Positions 15,995-24,779 of a stretch of DNA of 64,000 nt are shown here, piece by piece. A program made the translations under genes and the position numbers. Each line of letters begins with the position of its first letter. The first letter of the stretch is position 1. Below the pieces are notes generated by a model, which saw only the letters and a list, made by a program, of their open reading frames with translations, was not told the origin of the DNA and searched no databases. The stretch is from Niastella soli. GTDB taxonomy: Bacteria; Bacteroidota; Bacteroidia; Chitinophagales; Chitinophagaceae. The stretch lies in contig NZ_JAGHKO010000005.1 of the NCBI RefSeq assembly GCF_017742245.1, positions 124,001 through 188,000 of the forward strand, read 5' to 3'.

Positions 15995-16141
15995 TTACAA
16001 GGCGGTCTTAACAGTGAGTACGCCATTTGTCAATGATTTTATTTCGCCTGCCATCGTATTTCCATTCCTGAAAACAATAGAATCATTTTGGGCTTTGGCT
16101 ACAACGGGTATAGATAGCAAAAGCAACAAATAATACTTCAT
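15995..16141 (-). pseudogene. 5' fragment of a secreted protein gene (DUF481-like N terminus)
   Basis: A 48-codon frame encodes a clear signal peptide (KYYLLLLLSIPVVAKAQ) and then DSIVFRNGNTMAGEIKSLTN before stopping. This beginning is typical of secreted barrel proteins in which a short 'gene product that raises FKNG..GEIK' module precedes a DUF481-type barrel of 200 residues or more; here the rest is missing. It lies 10 bases downstream of the aquaporin gene on the same strand. It could be expressed as a tiny exported peptide, but truncation is more likely. Confidence 0.5.
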
Positions 16142-16150
16142 AAAACAACA

Positions 16151-16867
16151 TTACAATGTCTGTTCTAAGGTGGTGGGAAGCTTTAAGCTGGTCTTTTCAT
16201 TTAAAAATTTATAGGAAACTCCCGCAATTAAGGCGCCCAGGATCGGAGCTGCAATAAACAACCATAATTGTGCAATCGCCCATCCCCCGACAAATACGGC
16301 CTGGCTGATGCTCCTTGCAGGGTTAACAGACGTATTGGTAACAGGGATGCTTACCAGATGAATTAAAGTCAATGCAAGTCCTATTGCTATACCCGCAAAA
16401 CCTTTGGGGGCCCTTTCATCTGTTGCCCCCAAAATGACCATGAGAAACATAAATGTCATGACCGTCTCTGTCACAAACGCTGCCGAAAGGCTGTATTTCC
16501 CCGGCGAGTATTCGTCATACCCGTTAGCGGCAAAGGTCCCTATGGACGATCCATTGCCTGTTAGGATAAAATATAAAACTGCCGCAGCTGCGAGACCACC
16601 GGCAATTTGTGAAATGATATAGGGAAGCACTTCACCGGCCGGGTGTCTGCCTCCGGCCCATAGGCCGATTGTAACGGCTGGGTTAAGATGGGCTCCTGAA
16701 ATGTGCCCCAATGAATAAGCAATGGTAAGTACGGTAAGGCCAAAAGCAAGCGCCACACCAACAAAGCCTATTCCTAAAGCAGGAAATGAAGCAGCGAGTA
16801 ATGCGCTGCCGCATCCTCCGAACACCAGCCAGAAAGTGCCAATGAATTCTGCAAGATTTTTTTTCAT
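16151..16867 (-). CDS. aqpZ: Aquaporin Z (MIP family water channel)
   Basis: The 238-residue protein has six membrane helices and the two MIP half-helices with NPA motifs at residues 62-64 (HLNPAVT) and 182-184 (SVNPARS). The start [21 protein letters not shown] and the Arg after the second NPA match bacterial AqpZ water channels; there is no enlarged loop as in glycerol facilitators. It sits in the inner membrane and passes water. It heads a short minus-strand group whose next genes are a truncated secreted protein and DUF202. Confidence 0.93.
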   Translation of the reverse strand: MKKNLAEFIGTFWLVFGGCGSALLAASFPALGIGFVGVALAFGLTVLTIAYSLGHISGAHLNPAVTIGLWAGGRHPAGEVLPYIISQIAGGLAAAAVLYFILTGNGSSIGTFAANGYDEYSPGKYSLSAAFVTETVMTFMFLMVILGATDERAPKGFAGIAIGLALTLIHLVSIPVTNTSVNPARSISQAVFVGGWAIAQLWLFIAAPILGALIAGVSYKFLNEKTSLKLPTTLEQTL

Positions 16868-17245
16868 GATAGATGTATTTTAGGATCAAACCCCTTTGTG
16901 GATAGAATAATGATTTCTTGTAATAATTGGAATTAATGGGCAGGGTGCAGCTAGGAAACGGAATAGATTTTCCAGGAGAATGAGTGAGTGCAATTAGTAT
17001 ACAAGTTTACACTGAAATGACAGACAAAATGCTTCCCCGCATTTAATTATCTCCCATTTTACGGTTAAATGGTTCCTTTTAATGAGTGGATTATAATTGC
17101 CACAATAACTTAATGAGGTTGCTACTTTAGATAAATTGGTGCCAGCCGTGATCTATATGTTAAAAAGCCTGTGAGACGCCAGCTTTAACGAAGCTTTGAT
17201 GCGGAGGCGCCCTGCCTGCTGGTAAATTTGTTTTAAAACCTTACC
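16868..17245. other. Divergent intergenic region without recognised features
   Basis: These 378 bases separate the minus-strand aquaporin from a plus-strand secreted-protein gene and should hold both promoters. I see no gene, repeat array or strong hairpin. Confidence 0.5.
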
Positions 17246-17761
17246 ATGAGCAAATTGTACCTATCCTTCTTCTTATTATTAGCTGGCGTTTCAGTGCTGG
17301 CACAGGACACCACCGCCCCCATATTGAATAAAAGCAATCGCATCATTCTGCACTTTACCGATACCACCGGGAAGTTCATGCAACTGACCCGTCTATTGAT
17401 CGACCGCGGATATGATATTGAGATGAAAGACCGGGAGCTGGGCATTTTGAGAACGAAACCCAGTCCGCTTCGTGGTGGATATGCTTTCTCTGATCAGTTG
17501 GAAGTTAAAACGCTATTCAGAGATAGTACTATTACCTTTTCAGGGGTAACTTATTCCGAATCGACTGGACACGATTTTGTTATTTACCAGGTTAGAAACG
17601 AGGTGTCCTATTCAAAAACAATGTACCGTAACATCATGCTATCCTGGGAAGAATTAGGAAAGATCGCTGAACTATTAAAACCCGCATTCATTACTTATTC
17701 AACAGTAGATGTAACCAGGAAAGCACAACGGATTGAATCGTGGTACCGGCGGCATAATTAA
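17246..17761 (+). CDS. Secreted protein of unknown function
   Basis: The 171-residue product has a signal peptide (LYLSFFLLLAGVSVLAQ) ending in a standard signal peptidase I site. The mature protein begins with an Ile/Leu-rich strand followed by TGKFMQLTRLLIDRGYDIEMKDRELGILRTK, a helix-strand pair seen in small periplasmic domains such as DUF4468, and ends in a Trp/Arg-rich tail (RIESWYRRHN). The family is not certain. It is likely periplasmic. Confidence 0.65.
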   Translation: MSKLYLSFFLLLAGVSVLAQDTTAPILNKSNRIILHFTDTTGKFMQLTRLLIDRGYDIEMKDRELGILRTKPSPLRGGYAFSDQLEVKTLFRDSTITFSGVTYSESTGHDFVIYQVRNEVSYSKTMYRNIMLSWEELGKIAELLKPAFITYSTVDVTRKAQRIESWYRRHN

Positions 17762-17947
17762 AATAGTCTGATCGTACACGTCATTTACGCGGGGCGACAA
17801 CGGTAGATTGCCGGATATTATCAAATTGTTATCACAGTTTTTGGGGTTTAACAACCATTTATTACCGGCAGTCAGCTTTTTCAGTCATTTCAACAGTAAC
17901 TTAGGCTGGCCCAATGTCTTTATTCAATTACTATAAATGAATTGGCA

Positions 17948-18640
17948 GTGAAACCTACTTCCTTATTTGTATTCTTATTTTTAGCTGGTCAAATTTGCAG
18001 GGCACAGGAATTAACTGAAATAAATGTCAGGATCACCACAGAGGCCTTCTCAATTAATTCTATTGTTTTTACCCTGAACGGTCTTGATCTATATATTTCT
18101 TCAACGGGTGATATTTTCCCTTTAAATACACATGACAAACGGACGGATGGGCAGGAAGCGTATACCTGTGATAAGTATTATGATTACTTTGAAGCCGATG
18201 AAAAAGCGGGTAAAATAAGGTCCATAAATGGTGTTGCTATTGATTATTATGATAAATTCAGTAATAAGGAGAAAGTTGGAAAGATAAAATCTATTGGAAA
18301 TACAAATATCGACTACTACGACAATTTTGATAATGACCAGAAGACAGGAAAAATAAAATCGATTGGAAATATTAATATTGATTACTATGACTCCTATGAA
18401 CGGGAGGAGAAGAAAGGTAAAATGAAGTCATTCGGTAATTATAATATTGATTACTATGACACCTTTTCCTGGGAGGAGAAAAAGGGTAAATTGAGTACGA
18501 TTGGACCAGTCAAAATTGATTATTATGATCGGTTTAGTAATAACAATAAAAAAGGCAGGATCAAGTCCATTTGTGGCAATACGCAAGCCTTTTACGTTAC
18601 TGTTGTAGACTTTTTGGGGCTATCGGATATCAGTAACTAA
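17948..18640 (+). CDS. Secreted protein with five 23-residue IDYYD repeats
   Basis: Only non-ATG starts fit: GTG 17948 (MKPTSLF...) or TTG 17942. A signal peptide (SLFVFLFLAGQICRAQ) precedes a ~65-residue head with two Cys (CDKYYDYFE region). From about residue 85 there are five tandem repeats of 23 residues with the consensus GKIKSIGNxNIDYYDxFxxx and a charged end; the last half-repeat is GRIKSIC. The repeats are acidic/aromatic and likely form a beta-solenoid or metal-binding ladder. The gene overlaps the tail of the convergent hydrolase gene by 11 bases. Function unknown. Confidence 0.75.
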   Translation: MKPTSLFVFLFLAGQICRAQELTEINVRITTEAFSINSIVFTLNGLDLYISSTGDIFPLNTHDKRTDGQEAYTCDKYYDYFEADEKAGKIRSINGVAIDYYDKFSNKEKVGKIKSIGNTNIDYYDNFDNDQKTGKIKSIGNINIDYYDSYEREEKKGKMKSFGNYNIDYYDTFSWEEKKGKLSTIGPVKIDYYDRFSNNNKKGRIKSICGNTQAFYVTVVDFLGLSDISN

Positions 18641-19574
18641 TTAAGAAGGCGCTTACATCCTTCTTCCATTCATCTGCATATTTCATTAAATAGTTTTCGT
18701 GACCCGCTTCGGGATAGATCTTTAATTGCTTTTTGCCGTTCAGATTGGTAAAGATAGCAGTTGTTTCTTCCTGGCTTACTTTTTCGTCCTGTGCACCATA
18801 GAGCAACAACGACGGACAGGTGATATTTTTTGCGTAGGCAGTTGGATTATGACCAAAAGCCCAGAAACCATTTTGAACGCCGCCCCAGAATACCAACAAA
18901 CCCGCCATTGGGAAGGTGGGCACGCTCATTGACCTGAACCGGGCACAAACGGTCTGGTACATAGATCCAAAAGGACATTCAATAATAATTCCTTCAGGCT
19001 TTATCTGGTAGTCATTTATTGCTTTCATTATAGCCACTGCACCCATTGACGTTCCAAACAGGTAAATTTTTTGTTGGCCTTGTTGGGTTAAATAGTCGAA
19101 ACATGTTTTTACCTGTTCCGCTTCTTTAAATCCGATGGTTGTCTGGTTGCCTTCAGAACCGCCTGACCCCATGAAGTCAACCAGCAATGTATTGTATCCT
19201 AAACTCCGGAAGATAGCTGCTTTGTCGAGCAGGGAAGACTTTTCGCCGCTAAACCCGTGATAAAGAATTACCACTCCTTTAGCACTATCTGCTTTAATGC
19301 TCCAGCATTCAATCTGTTTATTACTTTTTAACTTTATTGTTTCAAAATCAGTCGCCGGTTTAACATGATTGACAGGACGAGGGTTACTTATTCCAAACAG
19401 GAGGGTCTGTACTTTTTGACCCAGTGAAAGTTTTCCGGGGTCCTTTGTTTTCAAAACATACCCGTTTGAAAAGTGGGTGAATTTGTAAGAATGGAAAATT
19501 GCGACAATGTTCATCAGAACAAAGGCCAGTATTACTGCCTTTATTCCTAGTTTTATCCATTTTCGTTTATTCAT
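18630..19574 (-). CDS. Membrane-anchored alpha/beta hydrolase
   Basis: I choose the start MNKRKW at 19574 over an upstream ATG at 19610, because it gives a normal N-terminal anchor (IKAVILAFVLMNIVAIF). The hydrolase core shows the oxyanion strand VVILYHGFSGEKSS, the nucleophile elbow GTSMG, an acid residue in YGAQDEKVS and the catalytic His in PEAGHENY. It belongs to the serine aminopeptidase/lysophospholipase-like (BAAT/abhydrolase) group acting on small esters or amides; the substrate is unknown. The active domain probably faces the periplasm. Confidence 0.85.
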   Translation of the reverse strand: MNKRKWIKLGIKAVILAFVLMNIVAIFHSYKFTHFSNGYVLKTKDPGKLSLGQKVQTLLFGISNPRPVNHVKPATDFETIKLKSNKQIECWSIKADSAKGVVILYHGFSGEKSSLLDKAAIFRSLGYNTLLVDFMGSGGSEGNQTTIGFKEAEQVKTCFDYLTQQGQQKIYLFGTSMGAVAIMKAINDYQIKPEGIIIECPFGSMYQTVCARFRSMSVPTFPMAGLLVFWGGVQNGFWAFGHNPTAYAKNITCPSLLLYGAQDEKVSQEETTAIFTNLNGKKQLKIYPEAGHENYLMKYADEWKKDVSAFLISY

Positions 19575-19734
19575 CAAGCTGCAAATTATAAAACCAATAT
19601 AACATGCCAAACAACAATTTTCATGGCAAAAAGCCTTCTTCTTTATAATCGCTTAAATTTGCAAAAGCCGGGTCCTTCCATTTTATTTAGGGTGAGAATA
19701 ATACTTGCTGTTTTTTTATAATGGGAATTTCATC

Positions 19735-20544
19735 ATGGAGATATCTATTTTTCGTTATCGCACAAAGAATCCTGTACACAGGGCTAAAATAACCCTGCAG
19801 CAAAATCTGTTGTCTTTTCTATTGGAGGGGGAAAAAACGGTCCATTTTGCAGGTACGCAGGTTACGGTGCAGCCTCACCAGTTTGTTATGTTAGCTGCCG
19901 GCAATTGCCTGATGAGTGAAAAGACCCCGGCAAAAAAATCTGATTATCACAGTATCCTTTTTTTCTTTGATAGTGAACTGTTAGCTGATCTTTTTAACCG
20001 CCATGCTGTTTTATTTGACAATCACACCACACAATCTGCAACCCTGCCATTCCTGCTTTTCGAAAAGGATGACTTTTTGATAAATTTTATTCGATCGCTT
20101 GACTGTATGATTGTTGGCGATCAACCCATCTATGATGACCTGAAGAAAGTAAAACTGGAAGAACTGTTCCTTTATCTAGCTATACACTATCCGGGAAAAA
20201 TGCAGCAGATCAGGAATATGCACGCCAGGTCAAACGATGATTTGATCATTCGCCAGGCAGTTACTTCCCATATAAATAGCAGTATCACTGTTGAAGAACT
20301 GGCCTTTTTATGTAACATGAGCCTCTCTACATTTAAGCGTAAATTCGCCCGGATCTATGATTGTAGTCCAAATAAATGGTTACTGGAGAAAAGAATGGAA
20401 CAGGCTGCTACAATGCTTCGACAGAAGGACCGGAAAGCAAGTGAGATCTATTTTGAGCTTGGCTATGAAAACCTGTCGAGTTTTATTCAATCATTTAAGC
20501 AGGTGTATGGGATTACACCCAAACAGTATCAGTTAGCAAATTGA
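19735..20544 (+). CDS. AraC-family transcriptional regulator
   Basis: Start ATG 19735 (MEISIF) is preferred over a TTG 30 bases upstream. The N-terminal ~150 residues form a cupin-like sensor (FLLEGEKTVHFAGTQVTVQPHQFVML). The C-terminal ~100 residues hold two helix-turn-helix motifs: ITVEELAFLCNMSLSTFKRKFAR and ASEIYFELGYENLSSFIQSFK with the usual YGITPKQYQ end. It is a DNA-binding activator for an unknown signal. It is 111 bases upstream of the ECF41 gene on the same strand and may control it. Confidence 0.9.
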   Translation: MEISIFRYRTKNPVHRAKITLQQNLLSFLLEGEKTVHFAGTQVTVQPHQFVMLAAGNCLMSEKTPAKKSDYHSILFFFDSELLADLFNRHAVLFDNHTTQSATLPFLLFEKDDFLINFIRSLDCMIVGDQPIYDDLKKVKLEELFLYLAIHYPGKMQQIRNMHARSNDDLIIRQAVTSHINSSITVEELAFLCNMSLSTFKRKFARIYDCSPNKWLLEKRMEQAATMLRQKDRKASEIYFELGYENLSSFIQSFKQVYGITPKQYQLAN

Positions 20545-20655
20545 GCGTTTAGGTATGATGATATAGATTGGGATACTCGAGGCAATAGCTAATGAATATG
20601 AGTAACAATACATTCCTGACGGTTTTTCAATAGCTTTGTATAGCATTTAAAAGAA

Positions 20656-21504
20656 ATGGAAACAACTACCGAAGTTCTGCAACTCCGTCCTTACCTGTTC
20701 AAAATAGCTTACAGCATGCTGGGTGAAATTGAAGAGGCCGAAGATATTGTACAGGACATATATGAAAAATGGCTGGCTATTGAAGACGTAAAGGAACCCA
20801 AAGCCTATATGGGGCGCATGGTTGTAAATAAAAGTATAAAACGGCTCAACGAGCGAAAGGTGTTGCGGGAAAGCTACACCGGTACCTGGTTGCCCGAACC
20901 TATTATTACCACAGAAATTCCAGAATCGCCAACCATTGAATACGGTCTGCTTTTTTTGCTGGAACGGCTTAATCCCATTGAACGGGCTGTCTTTATTTTA
21001 CGGGAAAGTTTTACAGAAGATTACAGTTATATCGCGGAACTCACCGGGCTGTCAATGGAAAATTGCCGCCAAACCCTGCACCGCACTTATGAAAAGCTGG
21101 ACCGCAAACCCAAACTTCCTGTTGATGCAGGAAAACATAAAGCACTTATTGAAGCATTCCTGTTGTCATTGTTGAACCAGGACCGGTCGTCCCTTGAACA
21201 GATACTTCGCAGTGATATCGAGCTCTTTGGTGATGGCGGTGGTAAACGCAGTGCCGCGCTTAAACCGCTCTTCGGTTTTGAAAAGGTGCAAAAGTTCCTG
21301 TTGGGCGTTATGCAGCTACCCGAAAATCAGGGCGATGTATACGAAGTTATGCCGGCCTTTGTTAACGGAGTACCAGCAGCGCTGATACTCCGCAAGGCTG
21401 ATAAAGTATTGGATTCAGTTCAATACTTTGAGTTTGATGAAACCAGTATTACCCGGATCCTGTTTGTTCGCAATCCAGACAAACTACAATTCAGACCGGC
21501 GTAG
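20656..21504 (+). CDS. ECF41-type sigma factor with SnoaL-like C-terminal domain
   Basis: The 282-residue protein has sigma-70 region 2 (residues 10-70, DIVQDIYEKWLAI), the linker motif YTGTWLPEP (74-82), region 4 (98-150) and a ~120-residue SnoaL-like extension with DGGGK (193-197) and NPDKL (273-277). These three motifs define the ECF41 group, in which the C-terminal domain replaces a separate anti-sigma factor and controls activity. ECF41 factors usually transcribe a neighbouring gene of the carboxymuconolactone decarboxylase, oxidoreductase or epimerase class; here the convergent next gene, 10 bases away, is of the first class. Confidence 0.93.
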   Translation: METTTEVLQLRPYLFKIAYSMLGEIEEAEDIVQDIYEKWLAIEDVKEPKAYMGRMVVNKSIKRLNERKVLRESYTGTWLPEPIITTEIPESPTIEYGLLFLLERLNPIERAVFILRESFTEDYSYIAELTGLSMENCRQTLHRTYEKLDRKPKLPVDAGKHKALIEAFLLSLLNQDRSSLEQILRSDIELFGDGGGKRSAALKPLFGFEKVQKFLLGVMQLPENQGDVYEVMPAFVNGVPAALILRKADKVLDSVQYFEFDETSITRILFVRNPDKLQFRPA

Positions 21505-21514
21505 CCGGCGATCA

Positions 21515-22084
21515 TTATGCGCGCTGGCCTTTTCGCATTTTGGTAATATCACATAATCTGTCGGAATGGATATTCAGTCCGATATTTCCGATATTATAAT
21601 AAAATTCAGTAGCTGTTATCCAAACGATCTCGCAGATGGAACGTTCATCATAATGTTTTGCCACCTTATCAAACAACTCCTGTTCCATTTTGCGATCACG
21701 GGTAAGCATGGTAACAAAATCCAGTAACACCCGTTCTTTTTCAGAAAAGCGGTTGCTTGTCTGATAGTCAGCCAGCTCATCAAACTTTGACTGGTCCATA
21801 GAAGAGGCGATCGTTCTCGCCCGTCCGATATCAATACAAAAATGGCAAACATTTATTTCAGCCACTTTCTGGCGAACAAGCATAACGGTTTCTGCCGGCA
21901 GCTGTAATTTGTTATCCAGCTGGCTGATCTTTCCGGAGAATGCTGCAAAACCAAAAGGCATCCTGGCAGCCATCACTTTTAATGGCGTCATCACCTTTCC
22001 AAACTTCTTTTTACAATAGAAATAAAGCAATTTCTCCCACAGGCCTTTAGGTTTTTCAACGGGAGTAAGAAACGGAGTGTCCAT
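21515..22084 (-). CDS. Carboxymuconolactone decarboxylase/AhpD-like protein
   Basis: The 189-residue protein has the CMD/AhpD helical domain with LRQKVAEINVCHFCIDIG-type sequence: Cys80 and Cys83 form a CxxC pair within the helix, as in AhpD-like peroxidase-linked reductases. The C-terminal part (SEKERVLLDFVTMLTRD, ICEIVWITATEFYYNIGNI) follows the family. It probably works in thiol-based detoxification in the cytoplasm; a true decarboxylase role is unlikely. It is the expected target gene of the adjacent ECF41 sigma factor, and a TGTCACA element lies upstream. Confidence 0.88.
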   Translation of the reverse strand: MDTPFLTPVEKPKGLWEKLLYFYCKKKFGKVMTPLKVMAARMPFGFAAFSGKISQLDNKLQLPAETVMLVRQKVAEINVCHFCIDIGRARTIASSMDQSKFDELADYQTSNRFSEKERVLLDFVTMLTRDRKMEQELFDKVAKHYDERSICEIVWITATEFYYNIGNIGLNIHSDRLCDITKMRKGQRA

Positions 22085-22108
22085 ATATTTAAGATTTGTT
22101 CTTACCTA

Positions 22109-22135
22109 TGATCCGGTGAGGGTTGTTTTGTGACA
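22109..22135 (-). promoter_or_regulatory. Candidate ECF41-dependent promoter
   Basis: On the minus strand TGTCACA occupies 22135-22129, 45 bases before the start of the CMD gene. This matches the -35 element reported for ECF41 promoters (TGTCACA, 16-base spacer, CGTC). The -10 position reads ATCA, so only the -35 half is convincing. Confidence 0.4.
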
Positions 22136-22142
22136 AGTCTGG

Positions 22143-22167
22143 GAGAAATATTTTAAAAATATTTCTC
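22143..22167. terminator. AT-rich palindrome at the end of the sulfatase gene
   Basis: Arms GAGAAATATTT (22143-22153) and AAATATTTCTC (22157-22167) are perfect, around a 3-nt loop. The structure overlaps the sulfatase stop codon and may end that transcript or serve as an operator for the CMD gene. Confidence 0.45.
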
Positions 22168-23707
22168 AGGTCGGGAAATGGACCTTGTGACTGCCTACAT
22201 CGATAAGCACGTCGGAGGCACTCGGCCATGCCGGTTTTATGGTCTGCGTTTTTTCCCATAGGTCCAGTTCACGGGACAGCTCTTTGAGGATCTCGGGTCG
22301 ACTGGAAGAGAGATCAGTTTGTTCCCTGATGTCGGTATTGAGATCGAAAAGGAATTGTAGATGGTCTTTTCTGTTCTCATAGAATTTCCAGTTGTTTTTG
22401 CAGATGGCGCGGGAATAGCCGCTGCGCCAGTATAAGACAGGATGAGGAAGACCGGTGTCGGCCTGTAGGTAGGGGAGGAGGTTTACCCCGTCGTAGGGCC
22501 GGTCGGCAGGAAGCTGAATATGGGAAAGCGCTGTAACAGTAGTGAAGATGTCCAGGGCTGAAACGGGTCTGTTGAACACGAGTGGTTTGGGAATGCCGGG
22601 ATACCGGATGAAAAAGGGAACGAGAAGGCCTCCTTCAAAGTGGGTGCATTTGCCGCCACGCAATGGCGTGTTGTCGGTTGCGCGGGTATAAGTGGCGCCG
22701 CCATTGTCGCTGATGAACAGCACCATTGTATTATCGTCAAGTCCTTCTGCTGTTAGTTTATGCAGCACTATGCCAACGGCATCGTCCAGGGCTTCTATCA
22801 TGGCGGTATAGATGCGCTTTGTGCTATCGGTAATGGTCTTGAGTTTGTCAAAGTAAGCGCGAGGGGCCTGAAAGGGATCGTGTGGGGCGTTGAAGGTCAG
22901 CGTGAGGAAAAAGGGGCGGTCTTTGTTCCGGCCAATGAATTGGCTTGCTTTCTCCGCCAGTGAAAAGGTGAGGTAACTTGTGTCCTTTATGATGGTGGAG
23001 TCTTCCCGGATTTGTGTGGACCCGCCACGGGGCACCCAGGCGGGCAATTCAGAGAAGGCCCAGGGGAGACGCTGTGAAACGTAGCGATTGGAATCGATAG
23101 GATCATCGACATAACGTGTCAATGCCGCATCAAAATAATAACTGTAATCATAACCCCGCTGGTAGGGGTGGTTCCCGTTGTCGTCGCCCAGGTTCCATTT
23201 TCCCACAAGGCCCGTAGTGTAACCATTGGATTTTAGCAATTGTGCCAGTATCAATTCATTGGCAGCGAGGCCTGTCGTGTATCTGCTGCGGTTCAACCAG
23301 AGATTTGGTTGCAGAGCCCGCATGCCTGGAAGTGTGCGACGCAGGGAGAAATAATGTTTGCGAAGCCAGGACAAGAATTGCGGGTCGAATTTTTCATAGG
23401 GCATGTATTCGCCGCCAAACCGGTTTTGATACCGACCCGTCATAATGCCCATCCGGGATGGGGAACAGATGGGAGAGGTAACGTAGGCACGCGTGAAACG
23501 CACCCCGTTCTTTGCCAGACCGTCGATATGCGGGGTTTGAATGGCGGTGTTGCCGTAAGAAGCGAGGTCGCTATAGCCCAGGTCGTCGGCAATGATGAGG
23601 ATGATGTTGGGACGTTCAGGATGTTTTTTAGCAGGCAGTTTGCCTTCGCGTAAAAGCGGCCGGTTGGGGAATGCCAACAAGATCATTGCGACGATAAAGG
23701 TTTTCAT
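22166..23707 (-). CDS. Sulfatase (arylsulfatase A-like, Cys type), secreted
   Basis: Start MKTFIVAM (23707) gives a signal peptide; an ATG 18 bases upstream is less likely. The catalytic C-x-P-x-R motif is CSPSR (Cys at residue 81 of this start), so the formylglycine comes from Cys and needs a maturase that is not in the window. The metal-binding Asp pair is in IADDLGYSD near the N terminus, and GLVGKWNLG, FISDNGGATY and PLRGGK mark the rest of the fold. It should act on sulfated glycans or arylsulfates in the periplasm. The gene is noticeably richer in G and C than its neighbours, and no SusC/D pair adjoins it. Confidence 0.92.
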   Translation of the reverse strand: MKTFIVAMILLAFPNRPLLREGKLPAKKHPERPNIILIIADDLGYSDLASYGNTAIQTPHIDGLAKNGVRFTRAYVTSPICSPSRMGIMTGRYQNRFGGEYMPYEKFDPQFLSWLRKHYFSLRRTLPGMRALQPNLWLNRSRYTTGLAANELILAQLLKSNGYTTGLVGKWNLGDDNGNHPYQRGYDYSYYFDAALTRYVDDPIDSNRYVSQRLPWAFSELPAWVPRGGSTQIREDSTIIKDTSYLTFSLAEKASQFIGRNKDRPFFLTLTFNAPHDPFQAPRAYFDKLKTITDSTKRIYTAMIEALDDAVGIVLHKLTAEGLDDNTMVLFISDNGGATYTRATDNTPLRGGKCTHFEGGLLVPFFIRYPGIPKPLVFNRPVSALDIFTTVTALSHIQLPADRPYDGVNLLPYLQADTGLPHPVLYWRSGYSRAICKNNWKFYENRKDHLQFLFDLNTDIREQTDLSSSRPEILKELSRELDLWEKTQTIKPAWPSASDVLIDVGSHKVHFPT

Positions 23708-24047
23708 GAGGCAAAGGACAGCCAAATCAGAAACCCTGCGAAAAATCGTTTGCCCTAAATTCGCAGATCATTATTTCCACACATTTTTGTTTATTGTTGC
23801 AAAAGCCAGTATTTTAACTGTAGATATTAAAAACAACGATACGCGTTAGTTAATGTGAAAAGACAAGAGGTCTTAATTGTCGTGTTTTGTTTACGCATTT
23901 TAGCCCAACCCATTTCCCTGCATTTTGATTGCCAGTCCATTTGATCTTCTTCGCAAATAAGTCTTATCCAGACATACGAATCTTATCCTCTCTCGTTGCA
24001 CTTATTAAAAAAGATTGTTTTCCGTTTGGGATTGCTTTATTATAAAT
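23708..24047. other. Divergent intergenic region between sulfatase and sigma factor
   Basis: The 340 bases contain no gene I can support. They should include the promoters of the sulfatase (minus) and of the ECF sigma factor (plus). No clear operator or hairpin was seen. Confidence 0.45.
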
Positions 24048-24635
24048 ATGCAGAATGTTTGGGATGATATTAATCTGGCGTTTAGACAAGGCGATAAAAG
24101 CGCCTTCGATGCACTCTACAATCAGTTGAGCGATCAACTGATAACCTATTGCAAAAATTTTGTTGGTTTTGAAGATGCTCAGGATATAGCAGCCGAAACT
24201 TTTTATAAACTTTGGCGGACAAAAGAGACCTGGGGTTCCATCTCTAATGTAAAGAGTTTTTTATATGTCTCTGCAAAAAATTCCTGCCTTAATTTGCTGA
24301 AACACCAGAAAGTGAAGGCTGTCAATCATAAGAACATTGCAGCCCTCATTGCTAATGAACAGAAGGCTGTTTTGTTAAGCGAAATAGAATCTGAATTGAT
24401 CAGTCAGATCCTGGTAGAAATAGAGAGCCTTCCTGCTAATTGCAAAGCAGTATTTAAAATGTCTTACCTGGATGGTTATGAAACCAATGAAATTGCCGAA
24501 AGGCTTAACCTCACCACAAGGACCGTTTTTAATCTCAGATCAATAGCGCTGAAAGCCATTAAAACAGCCATTTTTAAAAGAGGCTTACCTATTAACATGC
24601 TGGCTTTGATGGTAGAAATTGCCAACCGGCTTTAG
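24048..24635 (+). CDS. ECF sigma factor, FecI-like, of the uptake locus
   Basis: ATG 24048 (MQNVWDDINLAF) is chosen over a TTG 33 bases upstream because it matches the usual start of the family. The 195-residue protein has region 2 (DAQDIAAETFYKLWRT) and region 4 (LPANCKAVFKMSYLDGYETNEIAERLNLTTRTVFNLRSIALK). The pairing with FecR and a SusC bearing an STN domain identifies it as part of a cell-surface signalling chain: substrate at the outer membrane, FecR in the inner membrane, sigma factor in the cytoplasm switching on the locus. Confidence 0.92.
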   Translation: MQNVWDDINLAFRQGDKSAFDALYNQLSDQLITYCKNFVGFEDAQDIAAETFYKLWRTKETWGSISNVKSFLYVSAKNSCLNLLKHQKVKAVNHKNIAALIANEQKAVLLSEIESELISQILVEIESLPANCKAVFKMSYLDGYETNEIAERLNLTTRTVFNLRSIALKAIKTAIFKRGLPINMLALMVEIANRL

Positions 24636-24779
24636 GTGCAATATTACCGCTTCGTGAATTTTTTTTGAAGTTTCTGTAAATTTTCCGGTAAATATTGAAC
24701 CCGTCAGTTGTCCTAATACCATACGGGCGCCGATAAGTATCCTATAGGTGTTTTAATTCACCCGCCTAATTATACAATT

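Noticed and set aside
23240..23653. Long plus-strand frame opposite the sulfatase gene
   Set aside because: The minus strand encodes an intact sulfatase with all motifs; the plus frame is a by-product of its higher GC content.
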